A stretch of 38,001 nt of DNA from Candidatus Methanoperedens sp. (GTDB lineage: Archaea > Halobacteriota > Methanosarcinia > Methanosarcinales > Methanoperedenaceae), in assembly GCA_012026835.1 (NCBI GenBank), contig VEPN01000029.1, positions 1 to 38,001 on the forward strand, read 5' to 3'. A model generated the notes under the pieces. The model worked only from the letters and a program-made list of their open reading frames with translations. It was not told the DNA's origin and ran no database searches. Below are positions 8,216 to 15,665 of this stretch, piece by piece (within the stretch, counting starts at the first letter, position 1; each line of letters opens with the position of its first letter). A program made the position numbers and the translations under genes.

Positions 8216-8229
8216 AGTATAGCGATTAA
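8216..8229 (-). repeat. 14-bp direct repeat across the precursor stop codon (copy 2)
   Basis: Same AGTATAGCGATTAA as at 6856-6869, again carrying the TAA stop. Beyond it both flanks reach a similar G+C-rich block (CGCCGGGCAC at 8184-8193; CGGCGGGCAC near 6811-6820), so the whole 3' flank seems duplicated. A 12-nt palindrome CACAGAGCTGTG (8203-8214) lies between the precursor and maturase genes. Confidence 0.65.
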
Positions 8230-8354
8230 TACTTAGGGCAATTTCCTGTACAAGTACACGCGTCCAAAATCAATTTTTGGGTTAGAATAAGTTCAGTTGC
8301 CTCAGTTTTAATCACGGCTTCATTAATAATCTCTATAATACTCTCATCTTCCAT
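8226..8354 (-). CDS. putative Cys-rich RiPP precursor peptide
   Basis: A 42-residue peptide starting MEDESIIEIINEAVIK and ending ACTCTGNCPKY, with all three cysteines (33, 35, 39) in the last ten residues. An acidic/aliphatic amphipathic leader followed by a short Cys/Thr/Gly core is the usual plan of ranthipeptide or sactipeptide precursors. The next gene on the strand is a complete radical SAM/SPASM enzyme, 82 nt away. A TATA box centred 27 nt before the ATG predicts a leaderless mRNA. The region has the same A+T-rich composition as the maturase gene. The pairing is inference from position and composition; the product, crosslink type and function are unknown. A metal-binding or signalling peptide, or a small antimicrobial, would all fit. 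Confidence 0.65.
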   Translation of the reverse strand: MEDESIIEIINEAVIKTEATELILTQKLILDACTCTGNCPKY

Positions 8355-8374
8355 GTATTTAATATACTTTTTTG

Positions 8375-8386
8375 GTTATTTATAGC
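8375..8386 (-). promoter_or_regulatory. TATA box of the RiPP cassette
   Basis: Minus strand reads GCTATAAATAAC with purine-rich AAAAGCAAA just upstream (possible BRE). Its centre is about 27 nt from the precursor ATG at 8354, the distance expected for a leaderless archaeal transcript. Confidence 0.6.
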
Positions 8387-8571
8387 TTTGCTTTTAAAAA
8401 GTTCAAAAGCACAATTGCAGATGCGGTAGCTCCCTGTTTCAATATCTTAGCCATATGCACCAACCGGGCCACGAGTTCCCTTTGCCACAATATACCTGCG
8501 GAATGATTATCTGTGTTTAATTCTTTATAATGCTTTGCATTTTTATCTGTTGCAAGTAAACATATCGCAGG
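8380..8571 (-). pseudogene. open frame without a usable start, possible gene remnant
   Basis: A minus-strand frame is open for about 63 codons and reads protein-like (ATDKNAKHYKELNTDNHSAG, then WQRELVARLVHMAKILKQGA), ending at a TAA inside the precursor's TATA box. Its only ATG would give 24 residues. It may be the decayed 3' end of an older gene. No family recognised. Confidence 0.2.
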
Positions 8572-8630
8572 TTATATGTGTATGCGGAGTCTTAGAGAAC
8601 CGCTGATTTTGAGATTATGGAGTCTTAATT

Positions 8631-9590
8631 ATGGACAGTTTATCGCTAATCACAAGGAATACCGAAGAAATAGTCACAAAAGAAGAAATTGAGGCATTGA
8701 TCGAATCAAATAAACAGCCCTCGGCCTACGTGGGATACGAACCCAGCGGGAAGATACACATGGGCCATGTACTGACAGTGAACAAACTCCTTGACCTCCA
8801 GCAGGCAGGGTTTAAGATAATGGTGCTGCTTGCGGATATCCATGCTTACCTCAATGAAAAAGGGACAATGGATGAAGTGAGGAAAATCGCAGATTATAAC
8901 AAGAGATGCTTTATAGCCCTTGGTCTTGATGAAAAAAAGACAAAATTCGTTCTTGGTTCATCATACCAGCTCAAACCCGAATACATGCTTGATGTCCTGA
9001 AACTTGCCCGCAGTACCACGTTGAACCGGGCGCGGCGCAGTATGGACGAGGTGAGCAGGGACGCCGAGAACCCCAAGGTGTCCCAGATGATATACCCCCT
9101 CATGCAGGCGCTGGATATTGCACATCTTGGCGTGGACGTGGCAGTAGGCGGCATCGACCAGAGAAAAATCCACATGCTTGCGCGTGAAGGGCTGCCTGAG
9201 CTTGGCTACAGGGCGCCTGTATGCATCCATACCCCCATTCTCCTCGGGCTTGATGGCAAGAAAATGTCTTCGAGCAAGGGTAATTACATTTCCGTGGACG
9301 ATACGGCAGAGGGTATCAAAAAGAAAATGAAAGGGGCTTTCTGCACAGAAGGTGAAGTCAAAGATAATCCCGTGTTGAGCCTTTTTAAGTTCCACATCAT
9401 GCCGCGCTATCCGGAAATAGTTATAAAGCGCCCCGAAAAATACGGAGGAGACCTGCATTATGAAAGTTACGAGAAGCTTGAATCCGATTTTGCGGCAAAG
9501 GCACTGCATCCTATGGATTTGAAGGCAGCGGCTGCCGGGTATATGAATGAGATACTTGAGCCAGTCAGGAAACTTATGGTGGAAAAGTAA
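8631..9590 (+). CDS. tyrS: tyrosyl-tRNA synthetase, archaeal type
   Basis: Charges tRNA(Tyr). The 319-residue length is that of archaeal/eukaryotic TyrRS, which lacks the bacterial S4-like tail. Class I signatures are HMGH (43-46) and KMSSS (211-215); YEPSG and the Q/D residues of the tyrosine pocket (MQALDIAHLGVDVAVGG) are present. TATA-like GGTTATATG near 8572 would give a leader of about 30 nt, in which GGAGTCTTA occurs twice (around 8585 and 8619). The gene diverges from the RiPP cassette and is typical in composition for the chromosome. Confidence 0.95.
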   Translation: MDSLSLITRNTEEIVTKEEIEALIESNKQPSAYVGYEPSGKIHMGHVLTVNKLLDLQQAGFKIMVLLADIHAYLNEKGTMDEVRKIADYNKRCFIALGLDEKKTKFVLGSSYQLKPEYMLDVLKLARSTTLNRARRSMDEVSRDAENPKVSQMIYPLMQALDIAHLGVDVAVGGIDQRKIHMLAREGLPELGYRAPVCIHTPILLGLDGKKMSSSKGNYISVDDTAEGIKKKMKGAFCTEGEVKDNPVLSLFKFHIMPRYPEIVIKRPEKYGGDLHYESYEKLESDFAAKALHPMDLKAAAAGYMNEILEPVRKLMVEK

Positions 9591-9600
9591 TTATTTTTGC

Positions 9601-9777
9601 ATGAAAGGCATTCTTTGCTACTATTCAGGCTCAGGTAATACACAATTAGCCTGCCAGTACATCACAGGAAAATTGAAAAATCTGCTACAATCACTGTCCT
9701 GGAAGGGTGATATACACAGCGAAGTACAGGGGCGTCGGGTATTATCCGCAACCTATTAGTCGGTTGAAGGAGAAGTT
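9601..9777 (+). pseudogene. deleted and frameshifted flavodoxin/ferredoxin (EFR1-like) remnant
   Basis: The frame at 9601 begins MKGILCYYSGSGNTQLAC, a flavodoxin FMN-loop start (SGSGNT), then loses sense and stops at 9759. In another frame the following bases read HCPGRVIYTAKYRGVGYYPQ, then PISRLKEKLKV and TGA at 9777. That matches the end of a ferredoxin motif (CP..AI.Y) plus a natural C-terminus. A gene with an N-terminal flavodoxin and C-terminal 4Fe-4S domain (EFR1-type) seems to have lost its middle. It lies 10 nt downstream of tyrS and directly before the Dabb gene. Intact relatives run about 260 residues. Confidence 0.55.
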
Positions 9778-9796
9778 GAAAGTCTGATGGAGGATC

Positions 9797-10087
9797 ATGA
9801 TCACACATATAGTCCTTTTCAAGCTGAAAGACAAAAGTCCGGAGAACATTGAAAAAGCAAGGGATGTCCTGTCGAGCATGAAAGTTAAGATCCCGCAGTT
9901 ACGGCATCTGGAGGTCGGAACTGATGTGCTCCGCTCCGAGCGTTCCTATGATATTGCCCTTGTAACAAAATTCGATTCCCTGGAAGGGCTTACAGCGTAC
10001 CAATCCCATCCTATTCATGTCGAAGTGGCGAAATTCATGATATCAATCAGAGAATCTTCAATAACCGTAGACTACGAATCAAAATAG
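9797..10087 (+). CDS. Dabb (stress-responsive A/B barrel) domain protein
   Basis: A 96-residue single-domain protein. The start [11 protein letters not shown], the central [20 protein letters not shown], and the H-x-x-x-x-HVEVAKF pattern near the end are those of the dimeric alpha-beta barrel Dabb family. Biochemistry is mostly unknown; some relatives are plant stress proteins or polyketide cyclases. RBS GGAGG (9789-9793) sits three bases before the ATG. The last nine bases overlap the end of tsr3 on the opposite strand. Confidence 0.85.
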   Translation: MITHIVLFKLKDKSPENIEKARDVLSSMKVKIPQLRHLEVGTDVLRSERSYDIALVTKFDSLEGLTAYQSHPIHVEVAKFMISIRESSITVDYESK

Positions 10088-10582
10088 GTAGTCCCCCTGG
10101 ATATTTACGACCTCTGTACTGTTTTTTGCTTTTGAGTACCTCTCCAGCGGCTCCAGGTTCAGGTCAAGAAAAGTCCTTCCCCATTTGAACTTGTCAAGGA
10201 TGAGTCCAGCCTGTTCTTTTTCACCAAGTATGTAAAGTGCAGCAGCAAAAGCTTCAACAGTGCAGAGCTTGAAAGGCTTCCCGTAATTCACAGGGTTGGC
10301 AGCAACAAGGAATGGCAGAGCGCGGTGCTTAAGGTGCAGTTTTAGAATCATCGGGAACACACGCTCCACTTCCTCCCATGAGCAGTCAAGTACTGCAATA
10401 CCCCGGCTTGAATCGTCGGCGGGTGAAAGTGCCTGCTCTGCAAAAGGGTCAAGAAGTATGGCCTCGCGGGGGAGCTTTCCTGGCACATCATGCAATAATG
10501 CAAGCTTGAACCTGGCAAGCTTTTTTCCAGAGCACTTCCTTGGGTCGCACTGGTTTGCATGATACATATGGAGCGTTATCAT
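10079..10582 (-). CDS. tsr3: 16S rRNA aminocarboxypropyltransferase Tsr3 (DUF367)
   Basis: Transfers the 3-amino-3-carboxypropyl group of SAM to a modified base of small-subunit rRNA, a late ribosome maturation step. At 167 residues it is a full archaeal member. Family motifs are present: CDPRKCSG near the start, [18 protein letters not shown], and the SAM-site region [18 protein letters not shown] followed by [11 protein letters not shown]. It starts at an ATG preceded by TTAGGAC. It converges with the Dabb gene and overlaps its stop by nine bases. Confidence 0.9.
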   Translation of the reverse strand: MITLHMYHANQCDPRKCSGKKLARFKLALLHDVPGKLPREAILLDPFAEQALSPADDSSRGIAVLDCSWEEVERVFPMILKLHLKHRALPFLVAANPVNYGKPFKLCTVEAFAAALYILGEKEQAGLILDKFKWGRTFLDLNLEPLERYSKAKNSTEVVNIQGDYLF

Positions 10583-10687
10583 GTCCTAATTGATATTGCA
10601 GGCAAATATCAGGTTTTTGGTGAAAATTGTCGGTGAGAACACAAAAACCACAATCATTATTTAATCAAAAATCTATAAATTGGCCGC

Positions 10688-11377
10688 ATGGCAAAAAAGA
10701 AGCAGAAACAGCCCGAAAAAAAATCGAATCCGGCAATAGCATATGCAGTATTTGCACTGCTTGTTATCGCTGCCCTGGTTGTTTTCATATCATTGAACAA
10801 GGCACCTGAAAACCCCAAAGAGAAACTTCCGACTACCGGCGATTTCGTGAAACTTGATAAACCGACAACTTATGAGCCCGGTAAAGTGAAAATAATGGAA
10901 ATAATGAAGTTCGATTGTCCTCATTGTTATGATCTTCACAAAAATATGCCCCAGTTATTGAAAAAATATGGTGATAAAGCAACAATTACCTATGTTCCGA
11001 TAGTATGGCCCAAGCAATCCACAAAGAGCATAGAAGCATACATCATAGCAGAAGAAATGGGAAAGGGCGAGGAAATGCAGGATGCCTTATTTGAATCACA
11101 GGCATTATACCAAGCAAAATCCCCAAATGGAATGGACATAATGGAGAGTGTCCCGGCCATCGAAATTGTCGCTGCAAGGATTGGTCTTGGTGCTGATTTC
11201 AATGCAAAACTTGAGAGCGGTTATGCAAGAAACGCTTCGCTTGAGAATCTCAAGATCATGCGTGGTTATAATGTGGAGGTAGTAGGGACGCCCCTGGTAA
11301 TAATGAACGGAAATTTAAAAGTCAATCACAATCCTGTGACCAATCTGGATACTGTTATCGGTTCCTTATTAAGCTAG
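10688..11377 (+). CDS. membrane-anchored DsbA-like thiol-disulfide oxidoreductase
   Basis: A 229-residue protein with a Lys-rich start, one membrane helix (about 16-36) and an extracytoplasmic thioredoxin-fold domain. The active site is C77-P-H-C80 in MKFDCPHCYDLH, the CPHC dipeptide typical of DsbA; a helical insert follows and the cis-proline is at VGTP (T201-P202). It probably oxidises or shuffles disulfides in exported proteins. TATA-like CATTATTTAATC (near 10655) suggests a leaderless mRNA. It is tail-to-tail with a thioredoxin-CcdA fusion; the two stop codons share CTAG at 11374-11377. The pairing suggests a common redox role, with the fusion as electron donor. Confidence 0.85.
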   Translation: MAKKKQKQPEKKSNPAIAYAVFALLVIAALVVFISLNKAPENPKEKLPTTGDFVKLDKPTTYEPGKVKIMEIMKFDCPHCYDLHKNMPQLLKKYGDKATITYVPIVWPKQSTKSIEAYIIAEEMGKGEEMQDALFESQALYQAKSPNGMDIMESVPAIEIVAARIGLGADFNAKLESGYARNASLENLKIMRGYNVEVVGTPLVIMNGNLKVNHNPVTNLDTVIGSLLS

Positions 11378-13068
11378 ATAATTCCTGCATACATTAAAAC
11401 TGCGATGATAAGCAAAGTCACTCCGGTGGCAAGGCGCATTGCAGACCTTCTTTCTTTCCTGAACTTCTCCACTTTTTCAGGGTTCAAACCAAAAGCTATA
11501 GCCGCACCCAGAATAAGCACAGGAAACACCACACCGAGGTTGTATGCCGCAAGATACAACATTCCCGCGCTATCACCGCTTCTTACCATGTCAAGAATAA
11601 CAAAATAAACGGCTCCCACGCACGGGGCTTTAATAAGTGAGAACAACGCACCCATGAAAAACGATGCCGGAAGGCTGACATTTTTTGTCACGCTCTCGGT
11701 CAGGCGGATGAAAGCTTTGGGGGTGTAGAATGACGATTCCGTATTTCTCCTGAGATGATAGGCATCGTAAACGTGCCACAGCCCAAGAAATCCTATCAGC
11801 ATCACAAGGAAATTCTTAATACCGGACTGCATGCCTGGTGATTGCTCAAGTATCCTGAGAAGGCCTATTCCCACTATTAAATACGTCATGAAAATACCAA
11901 GGCTGAACATGAGAACTATCAGGAGCACATTGCGCCTCCTTCCAGTGGTCGCAAGGGTGACAGATGCGATAAAAGCAAGTATCGCAAGGAGACATGGATT
12001 AAATCCAGCCAGGAAACCCACCACAAAAACAGAGGGTACTGAAAGGATGATTTTATTATCTGCGGAGGCATTCGGAACAGAAATTGAAATATTGGCATTA
12101 TCGATTGCCTCTTTTAGGATCACCTCAAGCTTTGCAGTATTCCCTTCATAACTATCATATGAGATTATTCTCTTCCTATCTTTGTTTATGACCACCGAAG
12201 GCGTACCCGGGATCTTGTATTTTATAGCCAGCTCGCGCCCTTCTTCGTTGGCATTGTACATTGAGAACTTTACCCTGCCACCATAGGATTTTATCACATT
12301 CTCAACCGCAGGTGTTGCTTTTTCACATTTCTGGCATCCGGGGATATAGAAATATTCGACAGTTACTATCTTGTTATCCTGCACGGTATTGCCTGCTGGC
12401 ACATTATCGACCAGTAATTCACTCTTCCCGGAATTATTACCTGTGGTATTTGAAGCGTTCAAACCTTCTCTTTCGAGCGTGATTTTCTTGTAAGCTTCAA
12501 AAGTTTTGCCTGCAATAATCACCGTCGCATTAATATCGTGGATACCGGGCTCAATTGCAGAACATTCCTCACACGATGGGGTCTTGAATTCAAAATCAAA
12601 GCGATTAGAGCCTTTTTCAATGGCAACTTCCCTTTTTTCATTTATTGAAGGCCTGTCAAAAGCATTTTTTATTCCTGATATCTGAATCTCCCCTTTTCCA
12701 TCGTCAGGAGAATTGAAGTATAGCTGTATTTTAAGTGTCTCGTTAGAGTGATAAATATCCTTCTCGGTAGATAACGACAGGATTTGATCTACAGAATCAG
12801 GTTCCAATTTACCGGATCTATATGTTCCGCATACATTTGCAAGGGTTCCGTTTTTATAGTCTCCTGTAAAATTCTGGTTTTTTGCGATCTGTATTCCGGA
12901 AATAATGTTGTTATTTTCAAATATCCCATTAATACATACCTGCTTTCCCTCAAAAGCCCCTGTGTTTGTTAAAAATTCTGATGGAGAGACTGTTTTATAA
13001 GTGGATGATCCAAGGCACCCAAGAACTGCAAAAAACGATATAATAAGAATAATTGGTAAATATTTCAT
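11374..13068 (-). CDS. lipoprotein-thioredoxin-CcdA/DsbD-like fusion
   Basis: A 564-residue composite that should move reducing equivalents across the membrane. It starts with a signal and lipobox (AVLGC, C18). Residues about 25-200 are beta-rich and unassigned, with cysteines at 45, 80, 166 and 169. A thioredoxin domain follows (C245-Q-K-C248; PGTP cis-proline near 287-290). From about 343 comes a six-helix CcdA/DsbD-type domain with its two key cysteines in FNPC (C359) and KAPC (C483). DsbD has thioredoxin domains at both ends; here one is in front and none behind. It lies 15 nt after cca, probably co-transcribed, and converges on the DsbA-like gene. Confidence 0.85.
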   Translation of the reverse strand: MKYLPIILIISFFAVLGCLGSSTYKTVSPSEFLTNTGAFEGKQVCINGIFENNNIISGIQIAKNQNFTGDYKNGTLANVCGTYRSGKLEPDSVDQILSLSTEKDIYHSNETLKIQLYFNSPDDGKGEIQISGIKNAFDRPSINEKREVAIEKGSNRFDFEFKTPSCEECSAIEPGIHDINATVIIAGKTFEAYKKITLEREGLNASNTTGNNSGKSELLVDNVPAGNTVQDNKIVTVEYFYIPGCQKCEKATPAVENVIKSYGGRVKFSMYNANEEGRELAIKYKIPGTPSVVINKDRKRIISYDSYEGNTAKLEVILKEAIDNANISISVPNASADNKIILSVPSVFVVGFLAGFNPCLLAILAFIASVTLATTGRRRNVLLIVLMFSLGIFMTYLIVGIGLLRILEQSPGMQSGIKNFLVMLIGFLGLWHVYDAYHLRRNTESSFYTPKAFIRLTESVTKNVSLPASFFMGALFSLIKAPCVGAVYFVILDMVRSGDSAGMLYLAAYNLGVVFPVLILGAAIAFGLNPEKVEKFRKERRSAMRLATGVTLLIIAVLMYAGII

Positions 13069-13083
13069 AATTTTTTTCTGGCT

Positions 13084-14436
13084 TTATTTTTCGAAAAATC
13101 TCCTGAGGAATTTTCTGAAATCTTCATCCTTGATATTTAAAATCTCATCATCTTCCAGAACATGATACTCTTTTTTAATACTTAAAGCCACGTGCTTCCC
13201 GATACCGCATTTTGTTATCTCGGATTCCAGGAGGTCTTTTGCCCGCGTAAATTTTCTGGGTATCTCGATCATATATTTCCCGTTCCTGATATACACATTG
13301 GAAAAAGTATTTGAATCGTTATATTTGGATTTAAAAGCCTCCGCATGTTTTCCCGAACCTGCCTGCGGGCCTGCATGTTTTTTGACCTGCGGGAGCTTTG
13401 CAGATTCAAGCTCGAATAATACAATGGCCTTGCCATCGGCCCAGACGCCGCTATTATATACATGAAAATCGAATCGTTCGAGAAGTTCCTGGACAGACCC
13501 TTCAAGTTTATGAAGCTGGGGGTACAGCACATCCTCTACCATATCAGGAGGTTCAAATTCGATCGCGAGCAGTGATGTACCCCTTTTGTCCATGATGTCC
13601 CTGAAAGCGTCATCGTTAAGAGATTCGGGAACCCGCTCCCAGAAAAACGTCTCATCAGGCTTTTTCAGGTATTCACATGATCTATCGATAAAAATGCACA
13701 TGTTATCAAGGGACAGCGCTGCTGCCACGTTCCGCGCCGGGTCTGTGGGGTCTATCATTACGAGCGCGTCTTTATGTGTCACATTGCCGTGATTTTCAAT
13801 ATCGATCGTCGCGCCTGGCTTCCATGTACAGGCAGCCTCAATGACGGCCATGAACGAACCGTAATGGATCACCAGCAATTCCGCAAGATAACCTGAAAAA
13901 CCGTGTGTCCTGAGTTCAGAGCCATAGACACCTCCTCCCTTCATGAACTGCTTTAACAGGAGGACCTCATCCTCGAGCCCTTTTATCCTGGATAGCACAT
14001 AACTGTTATGGAAAGGCGTCCTGTCAACTGCTGACTTTATGACCGCAGCGCTCTCCACGCCAAAAGCCGGGACAAGATCGACTTCGAACCCGTCAAATAT
14101 TGCGTTTATATATGGGTGTTCTGCATATCTTTCTTCATAGATTTGTGATTCTTGCGCAATTTTTCGTGCTATGTGAAGCCCTTTCTCTTCAAGATGCTCA
14201 CGTTCGACCTCAGGCGGGAACATTATGAAAATATCAAGATCGCGTTCCCCTGATAGCCATGTCCCGCGTGCGGATGAGCCTACAAGTATCGCTTTGATAG
14301 CAAATCCTTCTGTTTTGCCGATAGTGTTAATCCGGGAAATTATGCTCTCTGCCAGAGCTTGGAGTTTGCGCTTTTCCGGCTCTTTGGGTTTGATGCGGGA
14401 GAGGACACAGGTGCGGATTTTGTCGATTTTGGTCAT
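13084..14436 (-). CDS. cca: CCA tRNA nucleotidyltransferase, archaeal class I
   Basis: Adds or repairs the 3' CCA end of tRNAs. The 450-residue length is typical of archaeal enzymes. The nucleotidyltransferase signature GSSARGTW (53-60) is followed by the catalytic pair D66-x-D68 and a third carboxylate, D120 (EVDLVPAF). The tRNA-binding tail is also family-like. On the minus strand AATTTATAAAC (near 14480) is a TATA box about 45 nt before the ATG. The thioredoxin-CcdA gene follows after 15 nt. Confidence 0.95.
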   Translation of the reverse strand: MTKIDKIRTCVLSRIKPKEPEKRKLQALAESIISRINTIGKTEGFAIKAILVGSSARGTWLSGERDLDIFIMFPPEVEREHLEEKGLHIARKIAQESQIYEERYAEHPYINAIFDGFEVDLVPAFGVESAAVIKSAVDRTPFHNSYVLSRIKGLEDEVLLLKQFMKGGGVYGSELRTHGFSGYLAELLVIHYGSFMAVIEAACTWKPGATIDIENHGNVTHKDALVMIDPTDPARNVAAALSLDNMCIFIDRSCEYLKKPDETFFWERVPESLNDDAFRDIMDKRGTSLLAIEFEPPDMVEDVLYPQLHKLEGSVQELLERFDFHVYNSGVWADGKAIVLFELESAKLPQVKKHAGPQAGSGKHAEAFKSKYNDSNTFSNVYIRNGKYMIEIPRKFTRAKDLLESEITKCGIGKHVALSIKKEYHVLEDDEILNIKDEDFRKFLRRFFEK

Positions 14437-14553
14437 TGTAGTTTATTTCCCAGTTATTGGCATAATACACCAAAAGTTTATAAATTATATTTTAAGTTAT
14501 TTAATGTATATTTTCTACTATTTAAGCTTCCACTATTCGAAAAGTATAAGCAA

Positions 14554-14700
14554 CTAACATAATGTTATTTTGAGGCTTACGCTTTCTGATAATCGGGATG
14601 CAATTCCTTCTTTTATCGTGGGAACTTTTGAAATGTAATCGGATAATTTAAGTTGTACTGAAGCAATACAGTTTTCGAAAGTAGATATTATATGTTGCAT
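14554..14700 (-). CDS. possible 48-residue small protein, leaderless
   Basis: The largest feature of the 350-base gap between cca and folD. The minus strand reads MQHIISTFENCIASVQLKLS, then DYISKVPTIKEGIASRLSES and VSLKITLC with TAG. A TATA box (GATTTAAATATT, 14721-14732) is centred 27 nt before the ATG, the same spacing as the RiPP precursor. Balanced amino-acid use and amphipathic helices make it more gene-like than most random frames. Function unknown; decay product of a larger gene is the main alternative. The rest of the gap is A+T-rich and holds the cca promoter. Confidence 0.4.
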   Translation of the reverse strand: MQHIISTFENCIASVQLKLSDYISKVPTIKEGIASRLSESVSLKITLC

Positions 14701-14783
14701 AAATATTTATTTACTCTCGTAATATTTAAATCTTTCTATTTTAATTTGTCAATAAATAACAAATATTTCAAAAACATTACAGA

Positions 14784-15656
14784 TTAGCTCCTCTGTATCT
14801 TCGCAGCCTGCAACGTGTGTTCCATCAGTATCGCTATCGTCATAGGCCCCACGCCGCCGGGAACGGGTGAGATTAACTTAACCTTTGACAGCACATCATC
14901 GAAATCCACATCACCATATACCCGTTCATCAAGCCATGTTATTCCTACATCAAACACGATAGCCCCCTCTTTCACCATATCGGCTTTTATCAGACCACGC
15001 ACTCCTGTAGCCACGATAAGGATATCAGCTTCTTTTGTGTGGCTCTTCAGGTCTTTAGTAAATACATGGCATATCTTAACAGTTGCATTGCGGTTAAGGA
15101 GCATGATAGCCGCGGGCTTTCCCACAACATTGCTGTGCCCCACGACCACAACTTCCTTTCCCTGGAGATCGATATTGAATTCCGAAAGGGCCCGGACGAT
15201 GCCTTTTGGAGTGCAGGGCACAAATCCCTCTCGCCCGATAAGCATTTTTCCCATGCTTTCGGGGCTGAAGCCGTCCACGTCCTTTTCAGGAGCTATACGC
15301 ATCATCACATCCCGCTCGTCTATGTGCTTCGGGAGGGGCAACTGCACAAGTATCCCATGTATCTCAGGTCGCCTGTTCAGTGTATCGATCAGCCCGATTA
15401 TTTCATCCTGCCGCGTCTCCTGCGGGAACTTGTGGTCTTCGGATAAGATGCCAACGCGTTTGCATGCCCAGTGCTTGAGCTTGACGTATAATTTTGATGG
15501 GGGGTGTTCTCCCACGAGTATTGTTGCAAGGGCGGGCCTGATACCGTGTTCACTGATGAATTTTTCAACCTCTTTTTTGACCTCGCCTTCAATACCCTGC
15601 GCTATTTTCCTCCCGTCTATAACGCGGGGATCAGTGACCTCTGGAAGCGGCTCCAT
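14784..15656 (-). CDS. folD: methylene-H4folate dehydrogenase/cyclohydrolase
   Basis: Bifunctional enzyme interconverting methylene-, methenyl- and formyl-tetrahydrofolate. The 290-residue sequence has QLPLPKHID, KDVDGFSP, the NADP loop VVVGHSNVVGKPAA and the signature PVPGGVGPMTIAIL. Its RBS (GTGAGGT) overlaps the TGA of glyA nine bases upstream, so purN-glyA-folD is one operon. Methanosarcina barkeri is known to keep folate-specific enzymes beside its methanopterin pathway, which fits this set. FolD makes the formyl donor needed by PurN. Confidence 0.95.
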   Translation of the reverse strand: MEPLPEVTDPRVIDGRKIAQGIEGEVKKEVEKFISEHGIRPALATILVGEHPPSKLYVKLKHWACKRVGILSEDHKFPQETRQDEIIGLIDTLNRRPEIHGILVQLPLPKHIDERDVMMRIAPEKDVDGFSPESMGKMLIGREGFVPCTPKGIVRALSEFNIDLQGKEVVVVGHSNVVGKPAAIMLLNRNATVKICHVFTKDLKSHTKEADILIVATGVRGLIKADMVKEGAIVFDVGITWLDERVYGDVDFDDVLSKVKLISPVPGGVGPMTIAILMEHTLQAAKIQRS

Positions 15657-15665
15657 CAGAGAACC

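Noticed and set aside
14437-14783. tRNA or other RNA gene in the long gap before folD
   Set aside because: No cloverleaf, T-loop or CCA-like pattern could be found by eye; the gap is explained by the cca promoter and a small frame. No tRNA or rRNA gene was recognised elsewhere either.
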